Below, piece after piece: positions 52,105 through 64,000 of a DNA stretch of 64,000 nucleotides. Location of the stretch: assembly GCF_029227915.1 (NCBI RefSeq), contig NC_079884.1, forward strand, positions 1,924,001 to 1,988,000. The letters are read 5' to 3'. Numbering within the stretch: the first letter of the stretch is position 1; each line of letters opens with the position of its first letter. Origin of the DNA: Hydractinia symbiolongicarpus. Its lineage: Eukaryota; Cnidaria; Hydrozoa; Anthoathecata; Hydractiniidae. Made by a program: the position numbers and the translations under genes. Under the pieces are notes generated by a model. The model saw only the letters and a list, made by a program, of their open reading frames with translations, searched no databases and was not told where the DNA came from.

Positions 52105-53222
52105 ATGTAGTTTTTGAAACTGTCTCTATTTCTTCAGCGCGCGTTAACGGCTAGGATTGGTCCCATTGTAAAAATGACTTACTTATCTACACTTTCAAAT
52201 AAAGCGCTACAACAGCGCCCAGTCTAATCACTGAGTTCCCGCAATCATGTCAAATTAAGAAGAATGTTAGTTTTCGGAGTCCAATTGGCTCATTTATCAC
52301 ATTTAGGATGTCAAAGTCCAAAATAAGTCCAATTAAGTCCCACAGTCAATCGTTTTACTGTTAAAAGCGGTACAACTTAGAAATATCGGAAAAACATCAC
52401 TAAATACATGTTGGTACAAATATGTGACGCAACCGTTGTAACTTCAACGGATTGATACCACTAGAAAGTCAATCAAATACAGTTTTTGAAACTGTTTCCA
52501 CTTCTTCAGCACGCGTAAACGGCTAGGATTGGTACCACAGTAAAAAATGGATTACTTATCTACACTTTCAAATAAAGCGCTACAACAGCGCCCAGTGTAT
52601 TCACTGAGTTCCAGCAATCATGTCAAATTAAGAAGAATGTTAGTTTTCGGAGTCCAATTGACTCATTTATCACATTTAGGATGTCAAAGTCCAAAATAAG
52701 TCCAATTAAGTCCCACAGTCAATCGTTTTACTGTTAAAAGCGGTACAACTTAGAAATATCGGAAAAACATCACTAAATACATGTTGGTACAAATATGTGA
52801 CGCAACCGTTGTAACTTCAACGGATTGATACCACTAGAAAGTCAATCAAATACAGTTTTTGAAACTGTTTCCACTTCTTCAGCACGCGTAAACGGCTAGG
52901 ATTGGTACCACAGTAAAAAATGGATTACTTATCTACACTTTCAAATAAAGCGCTACAACAGCGCCCAGTGTATTCACTGAGTTCCAGCAATCATGTCAAA
53001 TTAAGAAGAATGTTAGTTTTCGGAGTCCAATTGACTCATTTATCACATTTAGGATGTCAAAGTCCAAAATAAGTCCAATTAAGTCCCACAGTCAATCGTT
53101 TTACTGTTAAAAGCGGTACAACTTAGAAATATCGGAAAAACATCACTAAATACATGTTGGTACGAATATGTGACGCAACCGTTGTAACTTCAACGGATTG
53201 ATACCACTAGAAAGTCAATCAA
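52105..53222 (+). repeat. Run of near-identical 373-bp monomers
   Basis: Monomers at 52105, 52477 and 52850 are spaced 372-373 bp, and neighbours share 'ttttcggagtcc', 'gcacgcgtaaac', 'gtattcactgag', 'ttgactcatt' and 'gcggtacaac'. From about 52480 to 53130, one 373-bp step gives an almost perfect self-match. This is the one place where adjacent monomers are more alike than distant ones, which suggests a recent single-monomer slippage. Confidence 0.82.
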
Positions 53223-55830
53223 ATACAGTTTTTGAAACTGTTTCCATTTCTTCAGCGCGCGCTAACGGCTAGGATTGGTCCCACAGTAAAAAATGACTTA
53301 CTTATCTACATTTCAAAAAAAGCGCTACCACAGCGTTCTGCGTAATCGTTGAGTTCCAGCAATCATGTCACATTAAGAAGAGTGTTATTTCTTGGAGTCC
53401 AATTGTTTCATTTATCACATTTTGGAGGTCAAAGTCTATAATCTGTTCAATTAAGTCCCACAGTCAATCGTTTCACTGTTAAAAGCGATACAACTTAGTA
53501 ATATCGGAAAAATATCACTAAATACATGTTGGTACGAATATGTGACACAACCGTTGTAACTCAAGCGGACTGATTCTGTCAGAAAGTCAAGGAAATGTAG
53601 TTTTTGAAACTGTCTCTATTTCTACAGCGCGTGCTAACGGCTAGGATTGGTCCCATTGTAAAAATGACTTACTTATCTACACTTTCAAGTAAAGTGCTAC
53701 CACAGCACCCAGTGTAATCGCTCAGTTCCAGCAATCATGTCAAATTAAGAAGAATGCTTTTTCTTGGAGTCCAATTGTCTCATTAATCACACTTAGGAGG
53801 TCAAAGTCCAAAATAAGTCCAACTAGGTCCCACAGTCAATTGTTTCACCGTTAAAGCGATACAACTTAGTAATATCGGAAAAACATCACTAAATACATGT
53901 TGGTATTAATATGTGACGCAACCGTTGTATCTCAAACGGATTGATACCGCTAGAAAGTCAATGAAATGTAGTTTTTGAAACCGTTTTCAATTCTTCAGCG
54001 CTCGTTAACGGCTAGGATTGGTACCACAGTAAAAAATGGATTACTTATCTACACTTTCAAATAAAGCGCTACAACAGCGCTCTGTGTAATCGTTGAGTTC
54101 CAGCAATCATGTCAAATTAAGAAGAGTGTTATTTCTTGGAGTCCAATTGTTTCATTTATCACATTTTGGAGGTCAAAGTCTATAATCTGTTCAATAAAGC
54201 CCCACAGTCAATCGTTTCACTGTTAAAAGCGATACAATTTAGCAATCTCTAAAAAGTATCACTAAATACATGTTGATACGAATGTGTGACGCAACTGTTG
54301 CAACTCAAACGGATTAATACCGGTAGAAAGTCAATGAAATGTAGTTTTTGAAACTGTTTTTACTTCTTCAGTTCGCGCTAACGGCTAGGACTGGTACCAC
54401 AGGAAAAAATGGCTTACTTATCTACACTTTCAAATAAAGCTCTACCACAGCGCCCAGTGTAATCGCAGAGTTCCAGTAATCATGTAAAATTAAGAGGAAT
54501 GTTACTTCTTGGAGTCCAATTGGCTCATATGTCACATCTATAACGTGAAAGTCCAAATAAGTTCAATTAGGTCCCACAGTTAATCGTTTCACTGTTAAAA
54601 GCGATACAACTTAGTAATATCGGAAAAACATCACTAAATACATGTTGGTATTAATATGTGACGCAACCGTTGTATCTCAAACGGATTGATACCGCTAGAA
54701 AGTCAAGGAAATGTAGTTTTTGAAACCGTTTTCATTTCTTCAGCGCTCGTTAACGGCTAGGATTGGTACCACAGTAAAAAATGGATTACTTATCTACACT
54801 TTCAAATAAAGCGCTACAACAGCGCTCTGTGTAATCGTTGAGTTCCAGCAATCATGTCAAATTAAGAAGAGTGTTATTTCTTGGAGTCCAATTGTTTCAT
54901 TTATCACATTTTGGAGGTCAAAGTCTATAATCTGTTCAATAAAGCCCCCACAGTCAATCGTTTCACTGTTAAAAGCGATACAATTTAGCAATATCTAAAA
55001 AGTATCACTAAATACTTGTTGATACGAATGTGTGACGCAACTGTTGCAACTCAAACGGATTAGCACCGGTAGAAAGTCAATGAAATGTAGTTTTTGAAAC
55101 TGTTTTTACTTCTTCAGTTCGCGCTAACGGCTAGGACTGGTACCACAGGAAAAAATGGCTTACTTATCTACACTTTCAAATAAAGCTCTACCACAGCGCC
55201 CAGTGTAATCGCAGAGTTCCAGTAATCATGTAAAATTAAGAGGAATGTTACTTCTTGGAGTCCAATTGGCTCATATGTCACATCTATAACGTGAAAGTCC
55301 AAAATAAGTTCAATTAGGTCCCACAGTTAATCGTTTCACTGTTAAAAGCGATGCAACTTAGTAATATCGGAAAAACATCACTAAATACATGTTGGTACGA
55401 ATATGTGGCGCAACCGTTGTAACTCAACCGGACTGATTCTGTCAGAAAGGCAAGGAAATGTAGTTTTTGAAATTGTCTCTATTTCTTCAGCGCGCGCTAA
55501 CGGCTACGATTGGTCCCACAGTACAAAATGACTTATTTATTTTATTTCTTTAATAAAGCGCTACCACAGCGCCCAGTGTAATCACTGAGTTCCAGCAATC
55601 ATGTCAAATTAAGAAGAATGTTAGTTTTCGGAGTCCAATTGGCTCATTTATCACATTTAGGATGTCAAAGTCCAAAATAAGTCCAATTAAGTCCCACAGT
55701 CAATCGTTTTACTGTTAAAAGCGGTACAACTTAGAAATATCGGAAAAACATCACTAAATACATGTTGGTACGAATATGTGACGCAACCGTTGTAACTTCA
55801 ACGGATTGATACCACTAGAAAGTCAATCAA
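53223..55830 (+). repeat. 2608-bp seven-monomer block, copy 1
   Basis: Phase marks: 53223, 53595, 53966, 54339, 54711, 55085, 55458. It matches the block from 55831 at offset 2608-2609, at least through the monomer at 54339. Markers are 'agcgttctgcg', 'ggtattaatatg', 'aataaagcccc' and 'cagttcgcgc'. Inside it, 53966-54338 recurs at 54711 and 54339-54710 at 55085 (745-746 bp, two monomers). The 'agcgctctgtg' variant lengthens the GC stem to six pairs. Confidence 0.8.
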
Positions 55831-57693
55831 ATACAGTTTTTGAAACTGTTTCCATTTCTTCAGCGCGCGCTAACGGCTAGGATTGGTCCCAGAGTAAAAA
55901 ATGACTTACTTATCTACACTTTCAAAAAAAGCGCTACCACAGCGTTCTGCGTAATCGTTGAGTTCCAGCAATCATGTAACATTAAGAAGAGTGTTATTTC
56001 TTGGAGTCCAATTGTTTCATTTATCACATTTTGGAGGTCAAAGTCTATAATCTGTTCAATTAAGTCCCACAGTCAATCGTTTCACTGTTAAAAGCGATAC
56101 AACTTAGTAATATCGGAAAAATATCACTAAATACATGTTGGTACGAATATGTGACGCAACCGTTGTAACTCAAGCGGACTGATTCTGTCAGAAAGTCAAG
56201 GAAATGTAGTTTTTGAAACTGTCTCTATTTCTACAGCGCGCGCTAACGGCTAGGATTGGTCCCATTGTAAAAATGACTTACTTATCTACACTTTCAAGTA
56301 AAGCGCTACCACAGCACCCAGTGTAATCGCTCAGTTCAAGCAATCATGTCAAATTAAGAAGAATGCTTTTTCTTGGAGTCCAATTGTCTCATTAATCACA
56401 CTTAGGAGGTCAAAGTCCAAAATAAGTCCAACTAGGTCCCACAGTCAATTGTTTCACCGTTAAAGCGATACAACTTAGTAATATCGGAAAAACATCACTA
56501 AATACATGTTGGTATTAATATGTAACGCAACCGTTGTATCCCAAACGGATTGATACCGCTAGAAAGTCAATGAAATGTAGTTTTTGAAACCGTTTTCATT
56601 TCTTCAGCGCTCGTTTACGGCTAGGATTGGTACCACAGTAAAAAATGGATTACTTATCTACACTTTCAAATAAAGCGCTACAACAGCGCTCTGTGTAATC
56701 GTTGAGTTGCAGCAATCATGTCAAATTAAGAAGAGTGTTATTTCTTGGAGTCCAATTGTTTCATTTATCACATTTTGGAGGTCAAAATCTATAATCTGTT
56801 CAATAAAGCCCCACAGTCAATCGTTTCACTGTTAAAAGCGATACAATTTAGCAATATCTAAAAAGTATCACTAAATACATGTTGATACGAATGTGTGACG
56901 CAAGTGTTGCAACTCAAACGGATTAATACCGGTAGAAAGTCAATGAAATGTAGTTTTTGAAACTGTTTTTACTTCTTCAGTTCGCGCTAACGGCTAGGAC
57001 TGGTACCACAGGAAAAAATGGCTTACTTATCTACACTTTCAAATAAAGCTCTACCACAGCGCCCAGTGTAATCGCAGAGTTCCAGTAATCATGTAAAATT
57101 AAGAGGAATGTTACTTCTTGGAGTCCAATTGGCTCATATGTCACATCTATAACGTGAAAGTCCAAAATAAGCTCAATTAGGTCCCACAGTTAATCGTTTC
57201 ACTGTTAAAAGCGATGCAACTTAGTAATATCGGAAAAATATCACTAAATACATGTTGGTACGAATATGTGGCGCAACCGTTGTAACTCAACCGGACTGAT
57301 TCTGTCAGAAAGGCAAGGAAATGTAGTTTTTGAAATTGTCTCTATTTCTTCAGCGCGCGCTAACGGCTACGATTGGTCCCACAGTACAAAATGACTTATT
57401 TATTTTATTTCTTTAATAAAGCGCTACCACAGCGCCCAGTGTAATCACTGAGTTCCAGCAATCATGTCAAATTAAGAAGAATGTTAGTTTTCGGAGTCCA
57501 ATTGGCTCATTTATCACATTTAGGATGTCAAAGTCCAAAATAAGTCCAATTAAGTCCCACAGTCAATCGTTTTACTGTTAAAAGCGGTACAACTTAGAAA
57601 TATCGGAAAAACATCACTAAATACATGTTGGTACGAATATGTGGCGCAAACGTTGTAACTCAACCAGACTGATTCTGTCAGAAAGGCAAGGAA
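55831..57693 (+). repeat. 2608-bp block, copy 2 (partial)
   Basis: Phase marks: 55831, 56204, 56575, 56948, 57321. The first four monomers match 53223-54710. The monomer at 57321 matches 55458 (offset 1863, five monomers) through the rare 'tatttattttatttc' variant. The head of the block also recurs at 62536 (offset 6705). Confidence 0.8.
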
Positions 57694-60600
57694 ATGTAGT
57701 TTTTGAAATTGTCTCTATTTCTTCAGCGCGCGTTAACGGCTAGGAATGGTACTACAGTAAAAAATGGATTACTTATCTACACTTTCAAATAAAGCGCTAC
57801 AACAGAGCCCAGTGTAATCGCTGAGCTCCAGCAATCATGTCAAATTAAGAACAATGTTATTTCTTGGAGTCCAATTGGCTCATTTACCATATTTAGGAGG
57901 TCAAAGTCCAAAATAAGTTTAATTAAGTCCCACAATCAATCGTTTCACTGTTACAAGCGATACAACTTAGTAATGTCGGAAAATATCACTAAATACATGT
58001 TGGTACGACTTTGTGATGCAACCGTTGTAACTCAAACGGAGTGATACCGCTAGAAAGTCAATGAAATGTAGTTTTTGAAACTTTTTCTATTTCTTTAGCG
58101 CGCGCTAACACCTAGGATTGGTCCCATTGTAAAAAATGACTTACTTATCTACACTTTCAAGTAAAGCGCTACCACAGCGCCCAGTGTAATCGCTGAGTTC
58201 CAGCAATCATGTCAAATTAAGAAGAATGCTTTTTCTTGGAGTCCAATTGTCTCATTAATCACACTTAGGAGGTCAAAGTCCAAAATAAGTTCAATTAAGT
58301 CCCACAGTCAATCGTTTCACTGTTAAAAGCGGTACAACTTAGAAATATCGGAAAAACATCACTAAATACATGTTGGTACGAATATGTGACGCAACCGTTG
58401 TAACTTCAACGGATTGATACCACTAGAACGTCAATGAAATAGAGTTTTTGAAACTGTTTCCATTTCTTCAGCGCGCGCTAACGGCTAAGATTGGTCCCAC
58501 TGTAAAAAATGACTTACTTATCTACACTTTCAAATAAAGCGCTACCACAGCGCTCTGTGTAATCGTTGAGTTCCAGCAATCATGTCAAATTAAGAAGAGT
58601 GTTATTTCTTGGAGTCCCATTGTCTCATTTATCACATTTCGGAGGTCAAAGTCTAAAATCTGTTCAATTAAGTCCCACAGTCAATGGTTTCACTGTTAAA
58701 AGCGATGCAACCTAGTATTATCAGAAAATTATCGCCAAATACATGTTGGTACAAATATGTGATGCAATCGTTGTAATTCAACTGGATTGATACTGTTAGA
58801 AAGACAATGAAATGTAGTTTTTGAAACTGTCTCGATTTATTCAGCGCGCGCTAACGGCTACAATTAGTCCCACAGTTCAAAATGACTAATTTATCCAAAT
58901 TTTTTAATAAACCGCTCCCACGCTGCCTAGTGTAAGCGCTGAGTTCCAGCAATCATGTCAAATTAAGAAGAATGCTTTTTCTTGGAGTTCAATTGTCTCA
59001 TTAATCACACTTAGGAGGTCAAAGTCCAAAATAAGTTCAATTAAGTCCCACAGTCAATCGTTTCACTGTTAAAAGCGGTACAACTTAGAAATATCGGAAA
59101 AACATCACTAAATACATGTTGGTGCGAATATGTGACGCAACCGTTGTAACTTCAACGGATTGATACCACTAGAAAGTCAATGAAATAGAGTTTTTGAAAC
59201 TGTTTCCATTTCTTCAGCGCGCGCTAACGGCTAGGATTGGTCCCACAGTAAAAAATGACTTACTTATCTACACTTTTAAATGAAGCGCTACCACAGCGCT
59301 CTGTGTAATCGTTGAGTTCCAGCAATCATGTCAAATTAAGAAGAGTGTAATTTCTTGGAGTCCAATTGTCTTATTTATCTCATTTTGAAGGTCAAAGTCT
59401 AAAATCTGTTCAGTTAAGTCCCACAGTCAATCGTTTCACTGTTAAAAGCGATGCAACCTAGTGTATTATCAGAAAATTATCGCCAAATACATGTTGGTAC
59501 GAACATGTGACGCAACGGTTGTAACTCAACCGGATTGATACCACTAGAAAGTCAAGGAAATAGAGTTTTTGAAACTGTCTCTATTTCTTCAGCGGGCGCT
59601 GACGGTTACGATTGGTCCCACAGTACAAATGACTTACTTATCTACACTTTTAAATAAAGCGCTACCACAGCGCTCTGTGTAATCGTTGAGTTCCAGCAAT
59701 CATGTCAAATTAAGAAGAGTGTTATTTCTTGGAGTCCAATTGTCTTATTTATCTCACTTTGAAGGTCAAAGACTAAAATCTGCTCAATTAAGTCCCACAG
59801 TCAATCGTTTCACTGTTAAAAACGATGCAACCTAGTATTATCAGAAAATTATCGCCAAATACATGTTGGTACGAACATGTGACGCAACTGTTGTAACTCA
59901 ACCGGATTGATACCACTAGAAACTCAAGGAAATGTAGTTTTTGAAATTGTCTCTATTTCTTCAGCGCGCTAACGGCTACGATTGGTCCCACAGTACAAAA
60001 TGACTTATTTATTTTATTTTTTTAATAAAGCGCTACCACAGCGACCAGTGTAATTGCAGAGTTCCAGAAATAAGCTCAAATTAAGAAGAATGTTAGTTTT
60101 CGGAGTCCAACTGGCTCATTTGTCACATTTACAACGTCAAAGTCAAAATAAGTCCAACTAGGTCCCACAGTCAATCGTTTCACCGTTAAAAGCGATACAA
60201 CTTAGTAATATCGGAAAAATATCACTAAATACATGTTGGTACGAATATGTGACGCAACCGTTGTAACTCAAACTGATTGATACCGCTAGAAAGTCAATGA
60301 AATGTAGTTTTTGAAACTGTTTCCATTTCTTCAGCGCACGGTAACGGCTAGGATTGGTACCACAGTAAAAAATGGATTACTTATCTACACTTTCAAATAA
60401 AGCGCTACAACAGAGCCCAGTGTAAACTCTGAGCTCCAGCAATCATGTCAAATTAAAAAGAATGTTGTTTCTTGGAGTCCAATTGCCTCATTTATCTCAT
60501 TTATAAGGTCAAAGTCCAAAATCAGTTCAATTAAGTGCCACAGTCAATCGTTTCACTGTTACAAGCGATACAACTTAGTAATGTCGGAAAATATCACTAA

Positions 60601-61419
60601 ATACATGTTGGTACGACTATGCGATGCAACCGTTGTAACACAAACGGACTGATACCGCTAGAAAGTCAATGAAATGTAGTTCTTGAAACTGTTTCTATTT
60701 CTTTAGCGCGCGCTAACGCCTAAGATTGGTCCCATTGTAAAAAATGACTTACTTATCTACACTTTCAAGTAAAGCGCTACCACAGCGCCCAGTGTAATCG
60801 CTGAGTTCCCGCAATCATGTCAAATTAAGAAGAATGCTTTTTCTTGGAGTCCAATTGTCTCATTAATCACACTTAGGAGGTCAAAGTCCAAAATAAGTTC
60901 AATTAAGTCCCACAGTCAATCGTTTCAATGTTAAAAGCGGTACAACTTAGAAATATCGGAAAAACATCACTAAATACATGTTGGTACGAATATGTGACGC
61001 AACCGTTGTAACTTCAACGGATTGATACCACTAGAAAGTCAATGAAATAGAGTTTTTGAAACTGTTTCCACATCGTCAGCGCGCGCTAACGGCTAAGATT
61101 GGTCCCACTGTAAAAAATGACTTACTTATCTACACTTTCAAATAAAGCGCTACCACAGCGCTCTGTGTAATCGTTGAGTTCCAGCAATCATGTCAAATTA
61201 AGAAGAGTGTTATTTCTTGGAGTCCAATGGTCTTATTTATCTCATTTTGAAGGTCAAAGTCTAAAATCTGTTCAATTAAGTCTCACAGTCAATCGTTTCA
61301 CTGTTAAAAACGATGCAACCTAGTATTATCAGAAAATTATCGCCAAATACATATTGGTACGAACATGTGACGCAACGGTTGTAACTCAACCGGGTTGATA
61401 CCACTAGAAAGTCAAGGAA
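57694..61419 (+). repeat. Long-monomer zone with 'ctctgtg' and 'aatagag' variants
   Basis: Phase marks: 57694, 58066, 58439, 58812, 59185, 59560, 59932, 60302, 60674, 61047. The monomers at 58066 and 58439 recur at 60674 and 61047 (offset 2608). Markers are 'gtgatgcaa', 'ctttagcgcgc' and 'gtgatacc' or close forms. 58439 also resembles 59185 (746 bp). 59560 carries a 2-bp insertion ('tagtgtatta'). The monomers at 59185-59931 contain a weakly matched 'gaaggtcaaag' stretch. Confidence 0.78.
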
Positions 61420-64000
61420 ATATAGTTTTTGAAACTGTTTCCATTTCTTCAGCGCGCGCTAACGGCTAGGATTGGTCCCACAGTAAAAAATGACTTACTT
61501 ATCTACACTTTTAAATACAGCGCTACCACAGCACCCAGTGTAATCGCTCAGTTCCAGCAATCATGTCAGATTAAAAAGAATGTTATTTCTTGAAATCCAA
61601 TTGTCTCATTTATCACATTTTGGAGGTTAAAGTCCAAAAGCAGTTCAATTAAGTCCCACAGTCAATCGCTTTACTGTTAAAAGCGATGCAACCTAGTAAT
61701 ATCGGAAAAATATCACTAAATACATGTTGATACGAATATGTGACGCAACTGTTGCAACTCAAACGGATTGATACCGCTAGAAAGTCAATGAAATGTAGTT
61801 TTTGAAACTGTTTCTATTTCATAAGCGCGCGCTAACGGCTAGGATTGGTCCCATTGTAAAAATGACTTGCTTATCTACACTTTCAAGTAAAGCTCTACCA
61901 CAGCGCCCAGTGTAATTGCTGAGTTCCAGTAATCATGTCAAATTAAGAGGAATGTTACTTCTTGGAGTCCAATTGGCGCATTTGTTACATCTATAACGTG
62001 AAAGTCCAAAATAGGTTCAATTAGGTCCCACAGTTAATCGTTTCACAGTTAAAAGCGATACAACTTAGTAGTATCGGAAAAATATCATTAAATACATGTT
62101 GGTACGAATATGTGACGCAACCGTTGTAACTTAACCGGACTGATTCTGTCAGAAATTCAAGGAAATGTAGTTTTTGAAACTGTCTCTATTTCTTCAGCGC
62201 GCGCTAGCGGCTAGGAGTGGTCCCATTGTAAAAATGACTTACTTATCTACACTTTCAAATAGAGCGCTACAACAGCGCCCAGTCTAATCACTGAGTTCCA
62301 GCAATCATGTCAAATTAAGAAGAATGTTAGTTTTCGGAGTCCAATTGGCTCATTTATCACATTTAGGATGTCAAAGTCCAAAATAAGTCCAATTAAGTCC
62401 CACAGTCAATCGTTTCACTGTTAAAAGCGGTACAACTTAGAAATATCGGAAAACATCACTAAATACATGTTGGTACGAATATGTGACGCAACCGTTGTAA
62501 CTTCAACGGATTGATACCACTAGAAAGTCAATCAAATACAGTTTTTGAAACTGTTTCCATTTCTTCAGCGCGCGCTAACGGCTAGGATTGGTCCCACAGT
62601 AAAAAATGACTTACTTATCTACACTTTCAAAAAAAGCGCTACCACAGCGTTCTGCGTAATCGTTGAGTTCCAGCAATCATGTCACATTAAGAAGAGTGTT
62701 ATTTCTTGGAGTCCAATTGTTTCATTTATCACATTTTGGAGGTCAAAGTCTATAATCTGTTCAATTAAGTCCCACAGTCAATCGTTTCACTGTTAAAAGC
62801 GATACAACTTAGTAATATCGGAAAAATATCACTAAATACATGTTGGTACGAATATGTGACGCAACCGTTGTAACTCAAGCGGACTGATTCTGTCAGAAAG
62901 TCAAGGAAATGTAGTTTTTGAAACTGTCTCTATTTCTACAGCGCGCGCTAACGGCTAGGATTGGTCCCATTGTAAAAATGACTTACTTATCTACACTTTC
63001 AAGTAAAGCGCTACCACAGCACCCAGTGTAAACGCTCAGTTCCAGCAATCATGTCAAATTAAGAAGAATGATTTTTCTTGGAGTCCAATTGTCTCATTAA
63101 TCACACTTAGGAGGTCAAAGTCCAAAATAAGTCCAACTAGGTCCCACAGTCAATTGTTTCACCGTTAAAGCGATACAACTTAGTAATATCGGAAAAACAT
63201 CACTAAATACATGTTGGTACGAATATGTGACGCAACCGTTGTAACTTCAACGGATTGATACCACTAGAAAGTCAATCAAATACAGTTTTTGAAACTGTTT
63301 CCATTTCTTCAGCGCGCGCTAACGGCTAGGATTGGTCCCACAGTAAAAAATGACTTACTTATCTACACTTTCAAAAAAAGCGCTACCACAGCGCCCAGTG
63401 TAATCGCTGAGTTCCAGCAATCATGTCGAATTAAGAACAATGTTATTTCTTGGAGCCAAATTGGCTTATTTATCACATTTAGGAGGTCAAAGTCCAAAAT
63501 AAGTTTAATTAAGTCCCACAGTCAAACTTTTCACTGTTACAAGCGATACAACTTAGTAATATCGGAAAATATCACTAAATACATGTTGGTACGAATATGT
63601 GACGCAACCGTTGTAACTCAAGCGGACTGATTCTGTCAGAAAGTCAAGGAAATGTAGTTTTTGAAACTGTCTCTATTTCTACAGCGCGCGCTAACGGCTA
63701 GGATTGGTCCCATTGTAAAAATGACTTACTTGTCTACACTTTCAAGTAAAGCGCTACCACAGCACCCAGTGTAATCGCTCAGTTCCAGCAATCATGTCAA
63801 ATTAAGAAGAATGTCAGTTTTCGGAGTCCAATTGGCTCATTTGTCACATTTATAACGTCAAAGTCAAAATAAATCCAACTAGGTCCCACAGTCAATCGTT
63901 TCACCGTTACAAGCGATACAACTTAGTAATGTCGGAAAATATCACTAAATACATGTTGGTACGACTATGTGATGCAAACGTTGTAACTCAAACGGAGTGA
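61420..64000 (+). repeat. Right-edge zone, mosaic of 51-56 kb sequence
   Basis: Phase marks: 61420, 61793, 62165, 62536, 62909, 63280, 63652. 61793 and the start of 62165 match 51361 and 51733 at offset 10432 (28 monomers). 62165 then switches to the 52105 type ('gtctaatcactgag', 'ttttcgg'). 62536 and 62909 match 55831 and 56204 at offset 6705. The last 100 bp match 57.95-58.04 kb. The window ends inside a monomer. Confidence 0.8.

Larger units (their letters stand above)
1..64000 (+). repeat. Satellite DNA array, ~373-bp monomer, ~173 head-to-tail copies
   Basis: The same ~373-bp sequence recurs from first to last base in one orientation. Phase marks ('atgtag' or its variant) occur at 173 places between 161 and 63652, mean spacing about 369 bp. 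No unique sequence, mobile element or inverted segment interrupts it, and both ends cut a monomer. A hand consensus starting at the phase mark is 373 bp with 142 G+C (38%). Landmarks in order: GC palindrome at 32-41, first GTCCCACAGT at 56-65, GC stem-loop at 101-115, TTGGAGTCCAA at 171-181, second GTCCCACAGT at 234-243, 7-bp stem-loop at 246-268, CAACCGTTG at 327-335. Structure of this kind is typical of eukaryotic constitutive heterochromatin. Family and species are not recognised. No CENP-B box was seen. A transcript is possible, but nothing in the sequence demonstrates one. Confidence 0.97.

Noticed and set aside
1-64000. CRISPR array
   Set aside because: Units are ~373 bp and wholly repeated, with no unique spacers and no cas genes.
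1-64000. CENP-B box
   Set aside because: I looked for the 17-bp CENP-B consensus on both strands of the consensus monomer and saw no acceptable match. The nearby AACGG words are too short.
1-64000. Assigning a species or a named satellite by monomer length (for example ~360-bp insect satellites)
   Set aside because: Length alone is not diagnostic and I do not recognise the sequence.

Overview
The whole 64 kb window is one uninterrupted tandem satellite-DNA array. I see no protein-coding gene, RNA gene, transposon or unique-sequence island. Everything is a head-to-tail copy, in a single orientation, of one monomer of about 373 bp (about 38% G+C, counted on a hand-made consensus). Using the 'atgtag' step of the monomer as a phase mark, I could place 173 monomer starts, from 161 to 63652; mean spacing is about 369 bp. 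Both window ends cut through a monomer, so the array continues on both sides. This is a eukaryotic heterochromatin-type (pericentromeric, centromeric or subtelomeric) array. I do not recognise the family and cannot name the species.

Two kinds of monomer exist. Long (L) monomers are 371-375 bp. A second subfamily (S) has lost 28 bp at the junction just upstream of its phase mark, which makes that interval 341-345 bp, and carries a distinctive body, usually with a CTGCAG hexamer. All 15 S junctions lie left of 26.6 kb; none was seen in the remaining 37 kb. Spacing also drifts: 373-374 bp on the left, 371-372 bp from about 25 to 51 kb, and 372-373 bp on the right. Differences in A-run length account for much of this.

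Above the monomer level the array is a mosaic of higher-order repeats and segmental duplications, nearly all offset by whole numbers of monomers. From left to right: a 12-monomer repeat of 4443 bp (1-4443, with a second copy to about 7.9 kb that has lost exactly one monomer); a mixed L region (8-11.3 kb); an L-L-S trimer zone of 1092 bp period (11.3-22 kb) containing a 1464-bp tandem duplication that looks identical; an S/L zone with a 1416-bp repeat and a secondary 18-bp deletion (22.2-27.3 kb); a 372-bp zone with a 3.4 kb block repeated 6654 bp away, each copy marked by the same 36-bp loss (27-39 kb); a zone with offsets of 4826/4084 and 1116 bp (39-50 kb); and a right zone with a local run of near-identical 373-bp monomers and offsets of 2609, 6705 and 10432 bp (50-64 kb). 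Repeats that differ by exact monomer counts, and hybrid monomers at block edges, indicate repeated unequal exchange or replication slippage.

Within the monomer I see several short dyads: a GC-alternating 10-bp palindrome, a 5-bp stem with a 5-nt loop, a 7-bp stem with a 9-nt loop, and two odd palindromes. CpG is not depleted. Short open frames exist, but they are by-products of the repeat and are not annotated as genes. Alignments and identities were judged by eye.
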